From positions 1 to 30,196 of the IMG/VR virus record IMGVR_UViG_3300015265_000013: a stretch of 30,196 nt of DNA. One strand, written 5' to 3'. The notes under the pieces were generated by a model. It searched no databases and was not told the origin of the DNA. It saw only the letters and a list, made by a program, of their open reading frames with translations. Position numbers and translations under genes: made by a program. This DNA comes from a virus. Below, in pieces: positions 16,031-22,998 of this stretch. Within the stretch, counting starts at the first letter, position 1. Every line of letters begins with the position of its first letter.

Positions 16031-16148
16031 ATGCGACGGTTCCACGTTGAAGATGCTGGCCAAACGCATGGCCAGGGAGACCGGGTTCTCAGCGGCTGAG
16101 ATCACGACCATGCCCTTCAATGAACTGGTGTGGTGGCTCTCTGACTGA
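15972..16148 (+). CDS. E' extension, expressed by translational frameshift
   Basis: The frame +1 (equivalently -2) to gene E is open from 15972 to the TGA at 16146-16148. Its last 31 residues, from MLAKRMARETGFSAAEITTM to ELVWWLSD, look like the conserved E'/GpE family end. It has no ribosome site of its own with a good start (ATG 16053 is internal). E and E' in P2-like phages are joined by frameshifting. If slip occurs at TTT-C (16007-16010), the fusion would be about 143 residues. The slip position is inference. Confidence 0.7.
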   Translation, partial: RWSTTCACRRVIFAWSRTSKCDGSTLKMLAKRMARETGFSAAEITTMPFNELVWWLSD

Positions 16149-16186
16149 GCCACCGCTCAACACTTTCCGACGCATAAGGCACGCTC

Positions 16187-18631
16187 ATGGCGAAGAACCT
16201 CGCGCTTGGCTTTGTCATTGGCGGCGCCGTCGATCCGACGGTAGGCAAAGCGTTCAAGGACGTCGAAAGCAAGATCAAACATCTGGATTCGGTGGGCAGC
16301 AAAGCCCGAGTCCTGCAGAACACCATCGGCGACACCATGCGTCTGCGCGATGAATGGCGCAAGGCGCACACGACCGGCGCCGAAGGCGCGGACAAGCTGC
16401 TGGCCAAATATGAAAAGAACCTCGCGCTGCTGAAAAAGCAGGGCGTCGAGGTGGGGCGGTTGAGCAAGGCTTACGCGACCATGGGCCGCGTGGCCGCCGG
16501 CGCCGAACTCAAAGCACTCGGGCATCGACAGATCGAGGAAGGCCGGTCCGGTCTGAAAAGTACCCTCGGTCAGGCCGGCGCGCTGACCGCCGCCGCAGCC
16601 ATCCCGACCAAGGTGAGTGCCGACTACGGCGCGATCATCCGCGACATCGCGATCAAGGCCAACATTGCCAATTCCCCGGAAGAGGCGCAGTTGTCCAAGA
16701 CCGTGATCGACACGTCGCGCGATACCGGCATGGCACGCAATCAGGTGGCCGAGGTGGTCAACGCCCTGGTCGGCGCCGGCATGGAGCTGGACAAAGCGTT
16801 GGCGTACGCCCCGACGGCGGCGAAGTTCGCCGTGGGCCAGGGATCGGAAGGCACCGAAACGGCGAAGATGATCAACGCCCTGGGGCAGAACGCCAAGATC
16901 ACTGACCCCAAGGTGATGCAACAAGCGCTGGAAGCCATCGCCTACCAAGGTCAGGCGGGCAGTTTCGAAGCGGTCGACATGGCCAAGTGGTTTCCCGAGC
17001 TGCTGGCCGGCATGGGCAAACTGGGCATCACCGGCATGGACTCGGTGACGCAGCTGGGTGCGATGCTTCAGGTACAGATGAAGACGGCCGGCGGTTCGGA
17101 CGAGGCCGCGAACAACCTGAAAAACTGGATGGAAAAAATCGGTTCCGGCGAAACGGTCGACGCGTACAAAAAGGTCGGTATCGACTACAAGGGTTCGATG
17201 CAGACCGGTCTGCAAAACGGCATGTCCACCCTGGAGTCCAGCTTTGCCCTGGCCCAGAAATACATTCAGGCGACCGATCCGAAGCGTGCCGCCGAGATGG
17301 CCAAGGCCACGGCGGCGATCAGCAAGGAGGCCGATCCCGAGAAGGCCAAGGCCATGATGAAGTCGCTGGAGGAGGCGTTGCGTACCGGTGACCTGTTCGC
17401 TGACATGCAGGTGAAAGCAGCCCTGACGGCGTATATGCAGAACAAGGATCTGTACAACCAGCTGAAAAAGGACTCGGCCGGTGCCACCGGGATCCTCGAC
17501 AAGAACCTCGCTGAACGCCGGCAGACGTCTGCGCAAAAGTGGTCCGAGATGGCCCAGTCCATGGACGATGCCATGCGCAGCATCGGCGATGCGATTCGGC
17601 CGGTCACCGATGCCGTGGCTGATGGCATCAACAATGTCAGCCGCAAGCTGTCGGTTTTTGCCGACGAGTTTCCACGAGTCACGCTCGGCATCGGTACGGC
17701 CGTGGCTGGACTGGTCGCGCTGAAGGGCGCGGTCAGTGCATTCAAGGTCGGCAAGGGCCTGATGAACCTCGGGCGTGGCACCTTGATGGGCAACCCGAAC
17801 ATCCCGCAAAAGGTGATCGTTACCAATATGCCAGGTGCAGGGGGCGGACTGGATGCCGGCGACCTGGATGGCGGCGATGGCAAGAAGAGCAAGGGCGATA
17901 AGAGACGTGGCCGGGAAGGTAGAGGTCGTGGTGGCCAAATCACCGAGGGCATGAAAGGTCCGGTGATCTTCGCGGCCGTCGACGCCGGCTTCAAAGCCTA
18001 CGACACCTACCAGAATGCCGAGACTCAGGACGAAAAGGCCGAAGGCTACGGACGAGCCGCCGGCAGCCTGGCCGGCACCTTGGCCGGTGCGGCCGCCGGT
18101 GCCGCCATCGGCACGGCGGTGCCGATCATTGGCAACATCGTCGGCGGCGCGATTGGCGGTTATATCGGTTATATGGGGGGAGATCTGGCCGGCGGAATTC
18201 TGGGTAAAAAACTGTTTGGCACCGACGAATCGCTGAAGCGCGTGCCGGATGCCGGGCCATTGATGATGGCCAGCGCCGGAAAAAACCTGCCACCGGTGAT
18301 GGGCGACATTGCCAAGTCATTCGAACCCAAACCGGCTTCTGGTCCGTTGGCACCTGCTGCAATGGGCGATGTGGCCCGGTCGTTGGCCGCGCCCGCCACA
18401 ACGCCGGTGCCTCCGGCACTGCTGGCCGCACCGGTTCCGGCCACCAAGTCTGAAGCGCCTAAGGTCGAGCAGCGGGTCGAGATCTCGGCGCCGCTGCACA
18501 TCACCGTGCAGGGCGATGCCAAGGATCCGGCGCAGATGGCGCGGGAGCTGCAACCCTTCATCGCGCAGCAAATGCAGCAGGCCACGCAGCAGCTGCAGAA
18601 CCGCCAACTGTACGACCAACCGGATGTGTAA
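16187..18631 (+). CDS. T: Tail tape-measure protein
   Basis: This 814-residue protein sets tail length. The N-terminal 110 residues are coiled-coil-like. A TP901-type core follows (about 140-330; YGAIIRDIAIKANIANSPEEA, VAEVVNALVGAGMELDKALAY). Around residues 625-680 there is a long Ala/Gly-rich hydrophobic stretch (GTLAGAAAGAAIGTAVPIIG, then GGAIGGYIGYMGG) that could enter the host membrane. A basic Lys/Arg/Gly linker (about 565-585) precedes it. The C-terminal Pro/Ala-rich tail ends in a helix. Its size predicts a medium-length tail. It is preceded by E/E' and followed by U. Confidence 0.93.
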   Translation: MAKNLALGFVIGGAVDPTVGKAFKDVESKIKHLDSVGSKARVLQNTIGDTMRLRDEWRKAHTTGAEGADKLLAKYEKNLALLKKQGVEVGRLSKAYATMGRVAAGAELKALGHRQIEEGRSGLKSTLGQAGALTAAAAIPTKVSADYGAIIRDIAIKANIANSPEEAQLSKTVIDTSRDTGMARNQVAEVVNALVGAGMELDKALAYAPTAAKFAVGQGSEGTETAKMINALGQNAKITDPKVMQQALEAIAYQGQAGSFEAVDMAKWFPELLAGMGKLGITGMDSVTQLGAMLQVQMKTAGGSDEAANNLKNWMEKIGSGETVDAYKKVGIDYKGSMQTGLQNGMSTLESSFALAQKYIQATDPKRAAEMAKATAAISKEADPEKAKAMMKSLEEALRTGDLFADMQVKAALTAYMQNKDLYNQLKKDSAGATGILDKNLAERRQTSAQKWSEMAQSMDDAMRSIGDAIRPVTDAVADGINNVSRKLSVFADEFPRVTLGIGTAVAGLVALKGAVSAFKVGKGLMNLGRGTLMGNPNIPQKVIVTNMPGAGGGLDAGDLDGGDGKKSKGDKRRGREGRGRGGQITEGMKGPVIFAAVDAGFKAYDTYQNAETQDEKAEGYGRAAGSLAGTLAGAAAGAAIGTAVPIIGNIVGGAIGGYIGYMGGDLAGGILGKKLFGTDESLKRVPDAGPLMMASAGKNLPPVMGDIAKSFEPKPASGPLAPAAMGDVARSLAAPATTPVPPALLAAPVPATKSEAPKVEQRVEISAPLHITVQGDAKDPAQMARELQPFIAQQMQQATQQLQNRQLYDQPDV

Positions 18632-18640
18632 GGAGGACTG

Positions 18641-19486
18641 ATGGCCTACATGGAACAACTGCAGTCAGGGCTCAAGCAACTGGCAGCGGCAGGGGAGACC
18701 GGCCGGCGCAGCCTTGACGGCATGATGGGACCGGTCAACGGCGCCATCAGCGAGATCAGTGGTGCGGCCTCGGAGCTGGAGGGCATTCCATTTGTCGGTC
18801 CGGCAATCGGGGAAAAGCTGCAGCGCGTGATGCGCGGGGTGAATGCCGCCCAGGCCAAGGTCGGCCAGGTGGTAGCCACTTACAACAAAGCTACGCGAGC
18901 CGTGTCGCAGATCGATGAGCGCATGGGACAACTGAAGGAACAGGCCGCCCGGGCGTCGACCGCGATCAACAAGATCGCCGGCAAGGTCAGTCCGTCGCTG
19001 GGCAACATCCTGCCGACCGAGTCACTGGCCGGTGATGCGACGCCCGTGCCGGAAGCGGTGAAGCCGTTTCCGCACCTGCTGATCGTGCAGCCGCTGGATC
19101 CCAAAGCGGTCCCGTATTACTTCAACCTGGACACTGCCGCGTTCGACGAACTGCGACGCTCCACGGAATACCGCTGGGCCTCGCAGGAACGCCTGACCCG
19201 GCGGCCGGCGCAGCAGGCCGTGGGCATCGGTGAGGACAAGATCACCCTCAAGGGCGCGATCTTTCCGGGCTTCAAGGGTGGCATCAAGCAACTGGATACG
19301 CTGCGCAGCCTCGGCGCTCAGCAGCTGCCGCTGACGCTGACCACCGGCTATGGCGACGTGCTTGGCACCTGGTGCTTGAAGAATGTCGACGAAGAACAAA
19401 GCGCGCTGCTGCAGGGCGGGATCCCGCGCAAACAGGCGTTCACTTTGGAGTTTGTGCGTTATGGCGATGACCTGCAGAACGTCTGA
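18641..19486 (+). CDS. U: Tail protein U with long N-terminal extension
   Basis: The C-terminal 135 residues (from about 145; FPHLLIVQPLDPKAVPYYFNL onward, with STEYRWASQERLTRRPAQQAVG and LTTGYGDVLGTWCLKNVDEE) match the P2 gpU tail-terminator family. Here 140 extra residues precede it: a Gly/Ala-rich helical region (SGLKQLAAAGETGRRSLDG, KVGQVVATYNKATRAVSQI) resembling tape-measure or DNA-circulation protein ends. Ordinary gpU proteins lack this part. ATG 18641 follows AAGGAGG. Gene X overlaps its end. Confidence 0.85.
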   Translation: MAYMEQLQSGLKQLAAAGETGRRSLDGMMGPVNGAISEISGAASELEGIPFVGPAIGEKLQRVMRGVNAAQAKVGQVVATYNKATRAVSQIDERMGQLKEQAARASTAINKIAGKVSPSLGNILPTESLAGDATPVPEAVKPFPHLLIVQPLDPKAVPYYFNLDTAAFDELRRSTEYRWASQERLTRRPAQQAVGIGEDKITLKGAIFPGFKGGIKQLDTLRSLGAQQLPLTLTTGYGDVLGTWCLKNVDEEQSALLQGGIPRKQAFTLEFVRYGDDLQNV

Positions 19487-19667
19487 CGGAGATCTGCTCG
19501 ATACCCTGTGTTACCACGCTTATGGGCATCTAAACGGGACGGTCGAGGCGGTGCTGGATGCCAATCAGGGCCTGGCCGATGAGCCGCAACCTTATCGTGC
19601 CGGTATTGTGATCGAGTTACCAGATCTGCCTCAGCCGACGGAGGAGGGTATAGCGCTGTGGAATTGA
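19461..19667 (+). CDS. X: Tail protein X (LysM-like)
   Basis: This 68-residue protein is of the P2 gpX family: RTSDGDLLDTLCYHAYGHLNGTVEAVLDANQGLAD followed by AGIVIELPDLPQP, a single LysM-like fold. It likely sits at the baseplate hub near D. ATG 19461 overlaps gene U by 26 bases. ATG 19467 is an alternative start. A strong terminator-like hairpin follows before gene D. Confidence 0.88.
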   Translation: MAMTCRTSDGDLLDTLCYHAYGHLNGTVEAVLDANQGLADEPQPYRAGIVIELPDLPQPTEEGIALWN

Positions 19668-19720
19668 TGAACTACAGTTCCTAGCGTGACATCCATCGCT
19701 CCTTTAGTTTCATCCCCTTC

Positions 19721-19748
19721 AAAGCCCGCCCTGTGCGGGCTTTTTTTT
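19721..19748 (+). terminator. Rho-independent terminator between X and D
   Basis: AAAGCCCGC (19721-19729) pairs with GCGGGCTTT (19735-19743) around CCTGT, inside an 8-base T run (19741-19748). It is the strongest hairpin in the tail block, although the next tail gene starts only about 11 bases later. Confidence 0.85.
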
Positions 19749-19758
19749 GGAACAAATA

Positions 19759-20808
19759 ATGACCCCGACCTTTCGCATCGTCGCCGACGGTGCCGATATC
19801 ACCCAGCGGATCAATGACCGTCTGTTGCAGTTGAAGACCACCGACAAGCCCGGCATGGAGTCTGACGAGTTCGAGTTGCGCATTGACGACCGCGACGGTG
19901 CAGTGGTGCTGCCTCCACGCGGGGCCAGCATCGAGATTTTCCTCGGCTATGCAGAAACCAAACTGACCCGCATCGGCCGTTACGTCGTCGATGAGATCGA
20001 GCTGTCCGGCCCACCGGACACGTTGGTGATCACCGGCAAGGCCAGCGACATGCGCGGCAGCGGCAAGACCACTCGCAGCGGCAGTTGGGAAAACGTGCCG
20101 CTGTCACGGATCGTCGCCGACGTCGCCGCTCGCAACGGCTGGCAGGCGGTCTGCCCGGTGCAGACCAAGGTGCCGCGCGCCGATCAGCTCAACGAGTCGG
20201 ACTTCAACTTCATTACCCGTCTGGCCAAGCAGTACGACTGCACGGCCAAGGTCGCTGACGGCAAGCTGCTGGTGATGCCACGGCAAGCCGGGCAGAGCGC
20301 GTCGGGTAAGGCATTTGGCGTGGTGACGATTCAGCGGCGGGACGTCAGCCGCTTCCAGTTCCGGCTCGGTGACCGCAACACCCACAAGGCGGTGTCGGCC
20401 AAACACCAGGACAAGAAGACCGGCAAGCTCGCCGTGGTCACCTTGGACAACGACGAATCGCCGGACGGTTTACCGCCGGTGCATACCGACCGCCACATCT
20501 ACCCGAACAAATCCGCCGCCGAAGCGGCAGCACAGGCGCGTCTCACCGCGTTCAACCGCTCCACGGCCGGCGTCCGGCTGGAGATGGCAGGGCGCACTGA
20601 TTTGTTTGCCGAACGATCGATCAACGCCCAGGGCTTCAAGATCGGGCTCGATGGCGAGTACCTGGTCGACTCGGTGGAGCAGGTGTTCACCCAGGCCGGT
20701 TGGAGCACTACGGTCGAGTGCAACGGCGGCAAGAAAGGCAAGGCTAAAGCCAAAGGCAAGAAGAAAAAGCCGGCGAAGGATCTGAAGGTTGTTCAGATCA
20801 AGCAGTAA
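19759..20808 (+). CDS. D: Baseplate hub/late control protein D
   Basis: This 349-residue protein matches the P2 gpD (phage late control D) family, a gp27-like baseplate hub. It has FRIVADGADITQRINDRLLQL at the N-terminus, DEFELRIDDRDG, a central SDFNFITRLAKQYDCTAKVADGKLLVMP region (about residue 152-178), and the HIYPNKSAAEAAAQARLTAFNR segment (about 245-266). The C-terminus is very Lys-rich (GGKKGKAKAKGKKKKPAK). ATG 19759 follows GGA (19749-19751). TTG 19747 is possible but lies inside the terminator T run. It completes the tail module. Confidence 0.92.
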   Translation: MTPTFRIVADGADITQRINDRLLQLKTTDKPGMESDEFELRIDDRDGAVVLPPRGASIEIFLGYAETKLTRIGRYVVDEIELSGPPDTLVITGKASDMRGSGKTTRSGSWENVPLSRIVADVAARNGWQAVCPVQTKVPRADQLNESDFNFITRLAKQYDCTAKVADGKLLVMPRQAGQSASGKAFGVVTIQRRDVSRFQFRLGDRNTHKAVSAKHQDKKTGKLAVVTLDNDESPDGLPPVHTDRHIYPNKSAAEAAAQARLTAFNRSTAGVRLEMAGRTDLFAERSINAQGFKIGLDGEYLVDSVEQVFTQAGWSTTVECNGGKKGKAKAKGKKKKPAKDLKVVQIKQ

Positions 20809-20838
20809 TGCTGCATTCCCGTAACCCAGGAGAACCCC

Positions 20839-21402
20839 ATGTCACTGACGGAACAACAGCTGCAACGCATCATGCCCAACGCCCGCCGCCAAGCGGGCGT
20901 TTTTGTTTCTGCGCTCAATGCCGCCATGGCCCACCGGCAGATCAACACGCCGCAACGCCAAGCCGCGTTTCTCGCCCAGGTCGGGCACGAGTCCGGCGAG
21001 CTGAATTACGTGCGCGAGCTGGGCGGCGACCAGTACCTGAGCAAGTATGACACCGGCACTCTGGCCGCACGGCTGGGCAACACGCCCGAGGCCGACGGCG
21101 ATGGCCAGCGCTACCGTGGCCGGGGACTGATTCAGATCACCGGCCACAACAACTACCTGCGCTGCAGCTTGGCGCTGTTCGGCGATGAGCGCTTGCTACG
21201 CACCCCAGAACTGCTGGAGTTACCGCAGTGGGCCGCTGAGTCGGCCGCGTGGTTCTGGTGGGTTCGCGGGCTGAATGCCCTGTCGGATCAGGGCGAGTTC
21301 GAGGCAATCACCCGCAAGATCAACGGCGGTCTGAACGGCCTACAGGAGCGCCTGCAGTTGTGGGGGCGGGCGAGGGCGGTGTTATGCGTCTCGGCGAACT
21401 GA
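20839..21402 (+). CDS. Endolysin, glycoside hydrolase family 19
   Basis: This 187-residue protein is a GH19 (chitinase-fold) lysozyme that cuts peptidoglycan. The catalytic Glu is in GHESGE (about residues 49-54). YRGRGLIQITGHNNY (about 92-106) and WAAESAAWFWW are further family signatures. No signal peptide is seen, so it depends on the holin for release. ATG 20839 follows CAGGAG. A 9-bp hairpin with a broken T run lies inside the first 21 codons (20878-20908). Rz overlaps its end. Confidence 0.92.
   Translation: MSLTEQQLQRIMPNARRQAGVFVSALNAAMAHRQINTPQRQAAFLAQVGHESGELNYVRELGGDQYLSKYDTGTLAARLGNTPEADGDGQRYRGRGLIQITGHNNYLRCSLALFGDERLLRTPELLELPQWAAESAAWFWWVRGLNALSDQGEFEAITRKINGGLNGLQERLQLWGRARAVLCVSAN
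20878..20908 (+). terminator. Terminator-like hairpin inside endolysin gene
   Basis: AACGCCCGC (20878-20886) pairs perfectly with GCGGGCGTT (20893-20901) around 6 bases, followed by TTTGTTTCT. It encodes part of NARRQAGVFV, so it is also coding. It could attenuate lysis-gene transcription. Confidence 0.55.
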
Positions 21403-21926
21403 TCCCGGTACCGTATCGGCTGCTGGTCAGCACGGTGCTGCTGGCCACGCTGGCCGGTGGATCCGCGGCCATCGCCTGGCAATTGCAGGATTGGCGCTAC
21501 GGCAAACAGCTCGCCGAGCAGGCTCGCCTCCACACCGAAACCCTTAATCAACTGGCCCTGGTCTCAGCCGCGCAGCAGCGCGCCGAACAAGACAAACGCC
21601 TCGCGCTCGAGCAGCGCCTGGCAGCCAGTGAACAGACCCATTACCGAGCCTTGAGCGATGTCCAACGTGATCAAGGTCGCCTGCGCGACCGCCTTGCCAC
21701 TGCTGATCTGCGCCTGTCAGTCCTCCTTGATGCCACCACCGGTGCCGGCAGCGGATCGCTGCCAACCTCCGCCACCACCGGCGGCGTGGTTCATGGCCCC
21801 ACAAGAGCCGAACTTGACCCAGCGCATGCTCAACGAATTATCGGCGTCACCGACGACGGCGACCGGGGGCTGATTGCCCTCGCGGCCTGTCAGGCGTACG
21901 CCCAAGAAGTCTCAACACCGAAGTGA
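21384..21926 (+). CDS. Rz: Spanin inner-membrane subunit, Rz
   Basis: This 180-residue protein has one N-terminal transmembrane helix (about 12-32; LLVSTVLLATLAGGSAAIAW). A long periplasmic coiled coil follows (about 35-110; rich in Gln, Glu, Arg and Ala) and then a flexible end. This is the i-spanin layout. It joins Rz1 across the periplasm and fuses the membranes at lysis. ATG 21384 overlaps the endolysin end by 19 bases. The Rz1 gene is wholly nested in another frame. Confidence 0.88.
   Translation: MRLGELIPVPYRLLVSTVLLATLAGGSAAIAWQLQDWRYGKQLAEQARLHTETLNQLALVSAAQQRAEQDKRLALEQRLAASEQTHYRALSDVQRDQGRLRDRLATADLRLSVLLDATTGAGSGSLPTSATTGGVVHGPTRAELDPAHAQRIIGVTDDGDRGLIALAACQAYAQEVSTPK
21658..21873 (+). 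CDS. Rz1: Spanin outer-membrane lipoprotein, Rz1 (nested in Rz)
   Basis: This 71-residue protein in the +1 frame is fully inside Rz. It has a lipoprotein signal (MSNVIKVACATALPLLICAC) with lipobox I17-C18-A19-C20, so the mature protein would start at Cys20. It is Pro-rich (LMPPPVPAADRCQPPPPPAAW), as Rz1 proteins are. It would be the o-spanin partner of Rz. The nested arrangement is the classical lambda-type one. Confidence 0.85.
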   Translation: MSNVIKVACATALPLLICACQSSLMPPPVPAADRCQPPPPPAAWFMAPQEPNLTQRMLNELSASPTTATGG

Positions 21927-21940
21927 AAAAGAGCGGCCGG

Positions 21941-21962
21941 TCCGGATGCGTCAACATCCGGA
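21941..21962 (+). repeat. Perfect 8-bp hairpin downstream of Rz
   Basis: TCCGGATG pairs with CATCCGGA around CGTCAA. Outer GCGG/CCGC arms could extend it. There is no T run, so it is not a standard terminator. It may protect the lysis mRNA 3' end or stop transcription with Rho. Confidence 0.5.
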
Positions 21963-22041
21963 TCGACCGCCGTCCCTGCAGATTGTCCCTGCAAGTCCAG
22001 CCAAGGCTCTTGCTCCGTGCACAAAGCGCGGCGAGCCTAGC

Positions 22042-22061
22042 ACCTGTTTATTCATACAGTA
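22042..22061 (+). promoter_or_regulatory. LexA (SOS) box upstream of DNA methyltransferase
   Basis: CTGT (22044-22047), eight bases, ACAG (22056-22059) fits the CTG-N10-CAG LexA box with an AT-rich centre and flanking A/TA. It lies 16 bases before the methyltransferase ATG, overlapping where RNA polymerase and ribosome sites would be. The box is seen directly. Repression by LexA is inference. Confidence 0.7.
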
Positions 22062-22076
22062 AAGGTCTTGCTTTTT

Positions 22077-22871
22077 ATGTCTACACCCATCATTCCTTGG
22101 ATGGGCGGCAAACGCCGCCTGGCCGACCGCCTCCTTCCGCTTTTTCCGCCGCACGAATGCTACGTCGAAGTCTTTGCCGGCGGTGCCGCGCTGTACTTCA
22201 TGAAGTCCCAGCCGTCGCCCGTGGAGGTCCTCAACGACATCAACGGCGACCTGGTCACGCTTTATCGCGTCGTGCAGAACCACCTCGAAGAATTCGTGCG
22301 CCAGTTCAAATGGGCGCTCAGTTCGCGGCAGGTGTTCGAATGGCAGAAAATGACCCGCCCTGAAACCCTCACCGACATCCAGCGTGCCGCCCGATTCTTT
22401 TACCTGCAGCACCATGCCTTCGCCGGCAAGGTCTCGGGTCAGACATTCGGCACGGCGACCACCGCACCAGCCATCAACCTGCTGCGCATCGAGGAAAACC
22501 TCTCGGCCGCTTGGCAGCGTCTGTCTGGCACCTACGTCGAAAACCTTCCCTGGCTTGAATGCGCTGAACGCTACGACCGTGCCCACACCTTCCACTACAT
22601 GGATCCGCCTTACTGGCAGACTGCCGGCTATGGCGTGGACTTTCCGTTCGAGAACTACGAGCGGATGGCCGACTTCATGCGCCGCTGCAAAGGCAAGGTG
22701 ATGGTCAGCATCAACGACCATCCAGACATCCGCCGCATATTCGAAGGCTTCCACTTCGAAACCTTGGACATTCGCTACACCACGACCAACCAGCGGCAGG
22801 GGAAGGCCGAAGTCAGTGGCGAGCTGGTGATCATGAACTGGGAGCCCGCAGCGTTGGGCGGATTGTTCTGA
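22077..22871 (+). CDS. D12-class N6-adenine DNA methyltransferase
   Basis: This 264-residue protein has the D12 (Dam-like) order: WMGGKRRLADRL (8-19), the AdoMet-binding EVFAGGAAL (about 31-39), VLNDINGDLV, and the catalytic DPPY (176-179), followed by a target-recognition region and a final VSGELVIMNWEP strand. It methylates adenine, with the recognition site unknown (GATC is the commonest for Dam-like phage enzymes). No restriction partner is adjacent, so it is an orphan enzyme, possibly protecting phage DNA. ATG 22077 follows AAAGG (22061-22065). TTG 22068 is an alternative start. The LexA-type box just upstream suggests induction with the SOS response. Confidence 0.9.
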   Translation: MSTPIIPWMGGKRRLADRLLPLFPPHECYVEVFAGGAALYFMKSQPSPVEVLNDINGDLVTLYRVVQNHLEEFVRQFKWALSSRQVFEWQKMTRPETLTDIQRAARFFYLQHHAFAGKVSGQTFGTATTAPAINLLRIEENLSAAWQRLSGTYVENLPWLECAERYDRAHTFHYMDPPYWQTAGYGVDFPFENYERMADFMRRCKGKVMVSINDHPDIRRIFEGFHFETLDIRYTTTNQRQGKAEVSGELVIMNWEPAALGGLF

Positions 22872-22938
22872 ACGCCAAAGTGTGAAGCGGATTAGCAGAA
22901 TGGATGTAGCCAGCCGTATCGAAATTATATCGAAAGCA

Positions 22939-22954
22939 GTACATATGTTTGTAC
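22939..22954 (+). repeat. Short inverted repeat upstream of acyltransferase
   Basis: GTACA (22939-22943) and TGTAC (22950-22954) flank TATGTT in an AT-rich segment 45 bases before the acyltransferase start. It overlaps a TACAAT (22952-22957) that could be a -10 element. It is not a LexA box. A dedicated repressor site is possible but unproven. Confidence 0.35.
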
Positions 22955-22998
22955 AATGTGCCCCAAAATTTTATCCCCGGCAGGGAAGAAGAGGGTGC

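Noticed and set aside
16157-17938. 593-codon open frame on the - strand
   Set aside because: It is the antisense shadow of the tape-measure gene, caused by high-GC codon bias. It is rich in His, Arg and Leu and shows no family pattern.
21951-22754. 267-codon open frame on the - strand
   Set aside because: It lies opposite the methyltransferase gene, whose motifs are clear on the + strand.
22882-22998. N-terminal extension of the acyltransferase
   Set aside because: The family signature begins right after ATG 22999, which has a good ribosome site. The upstream part contains the inverted repeat and likely promoter.
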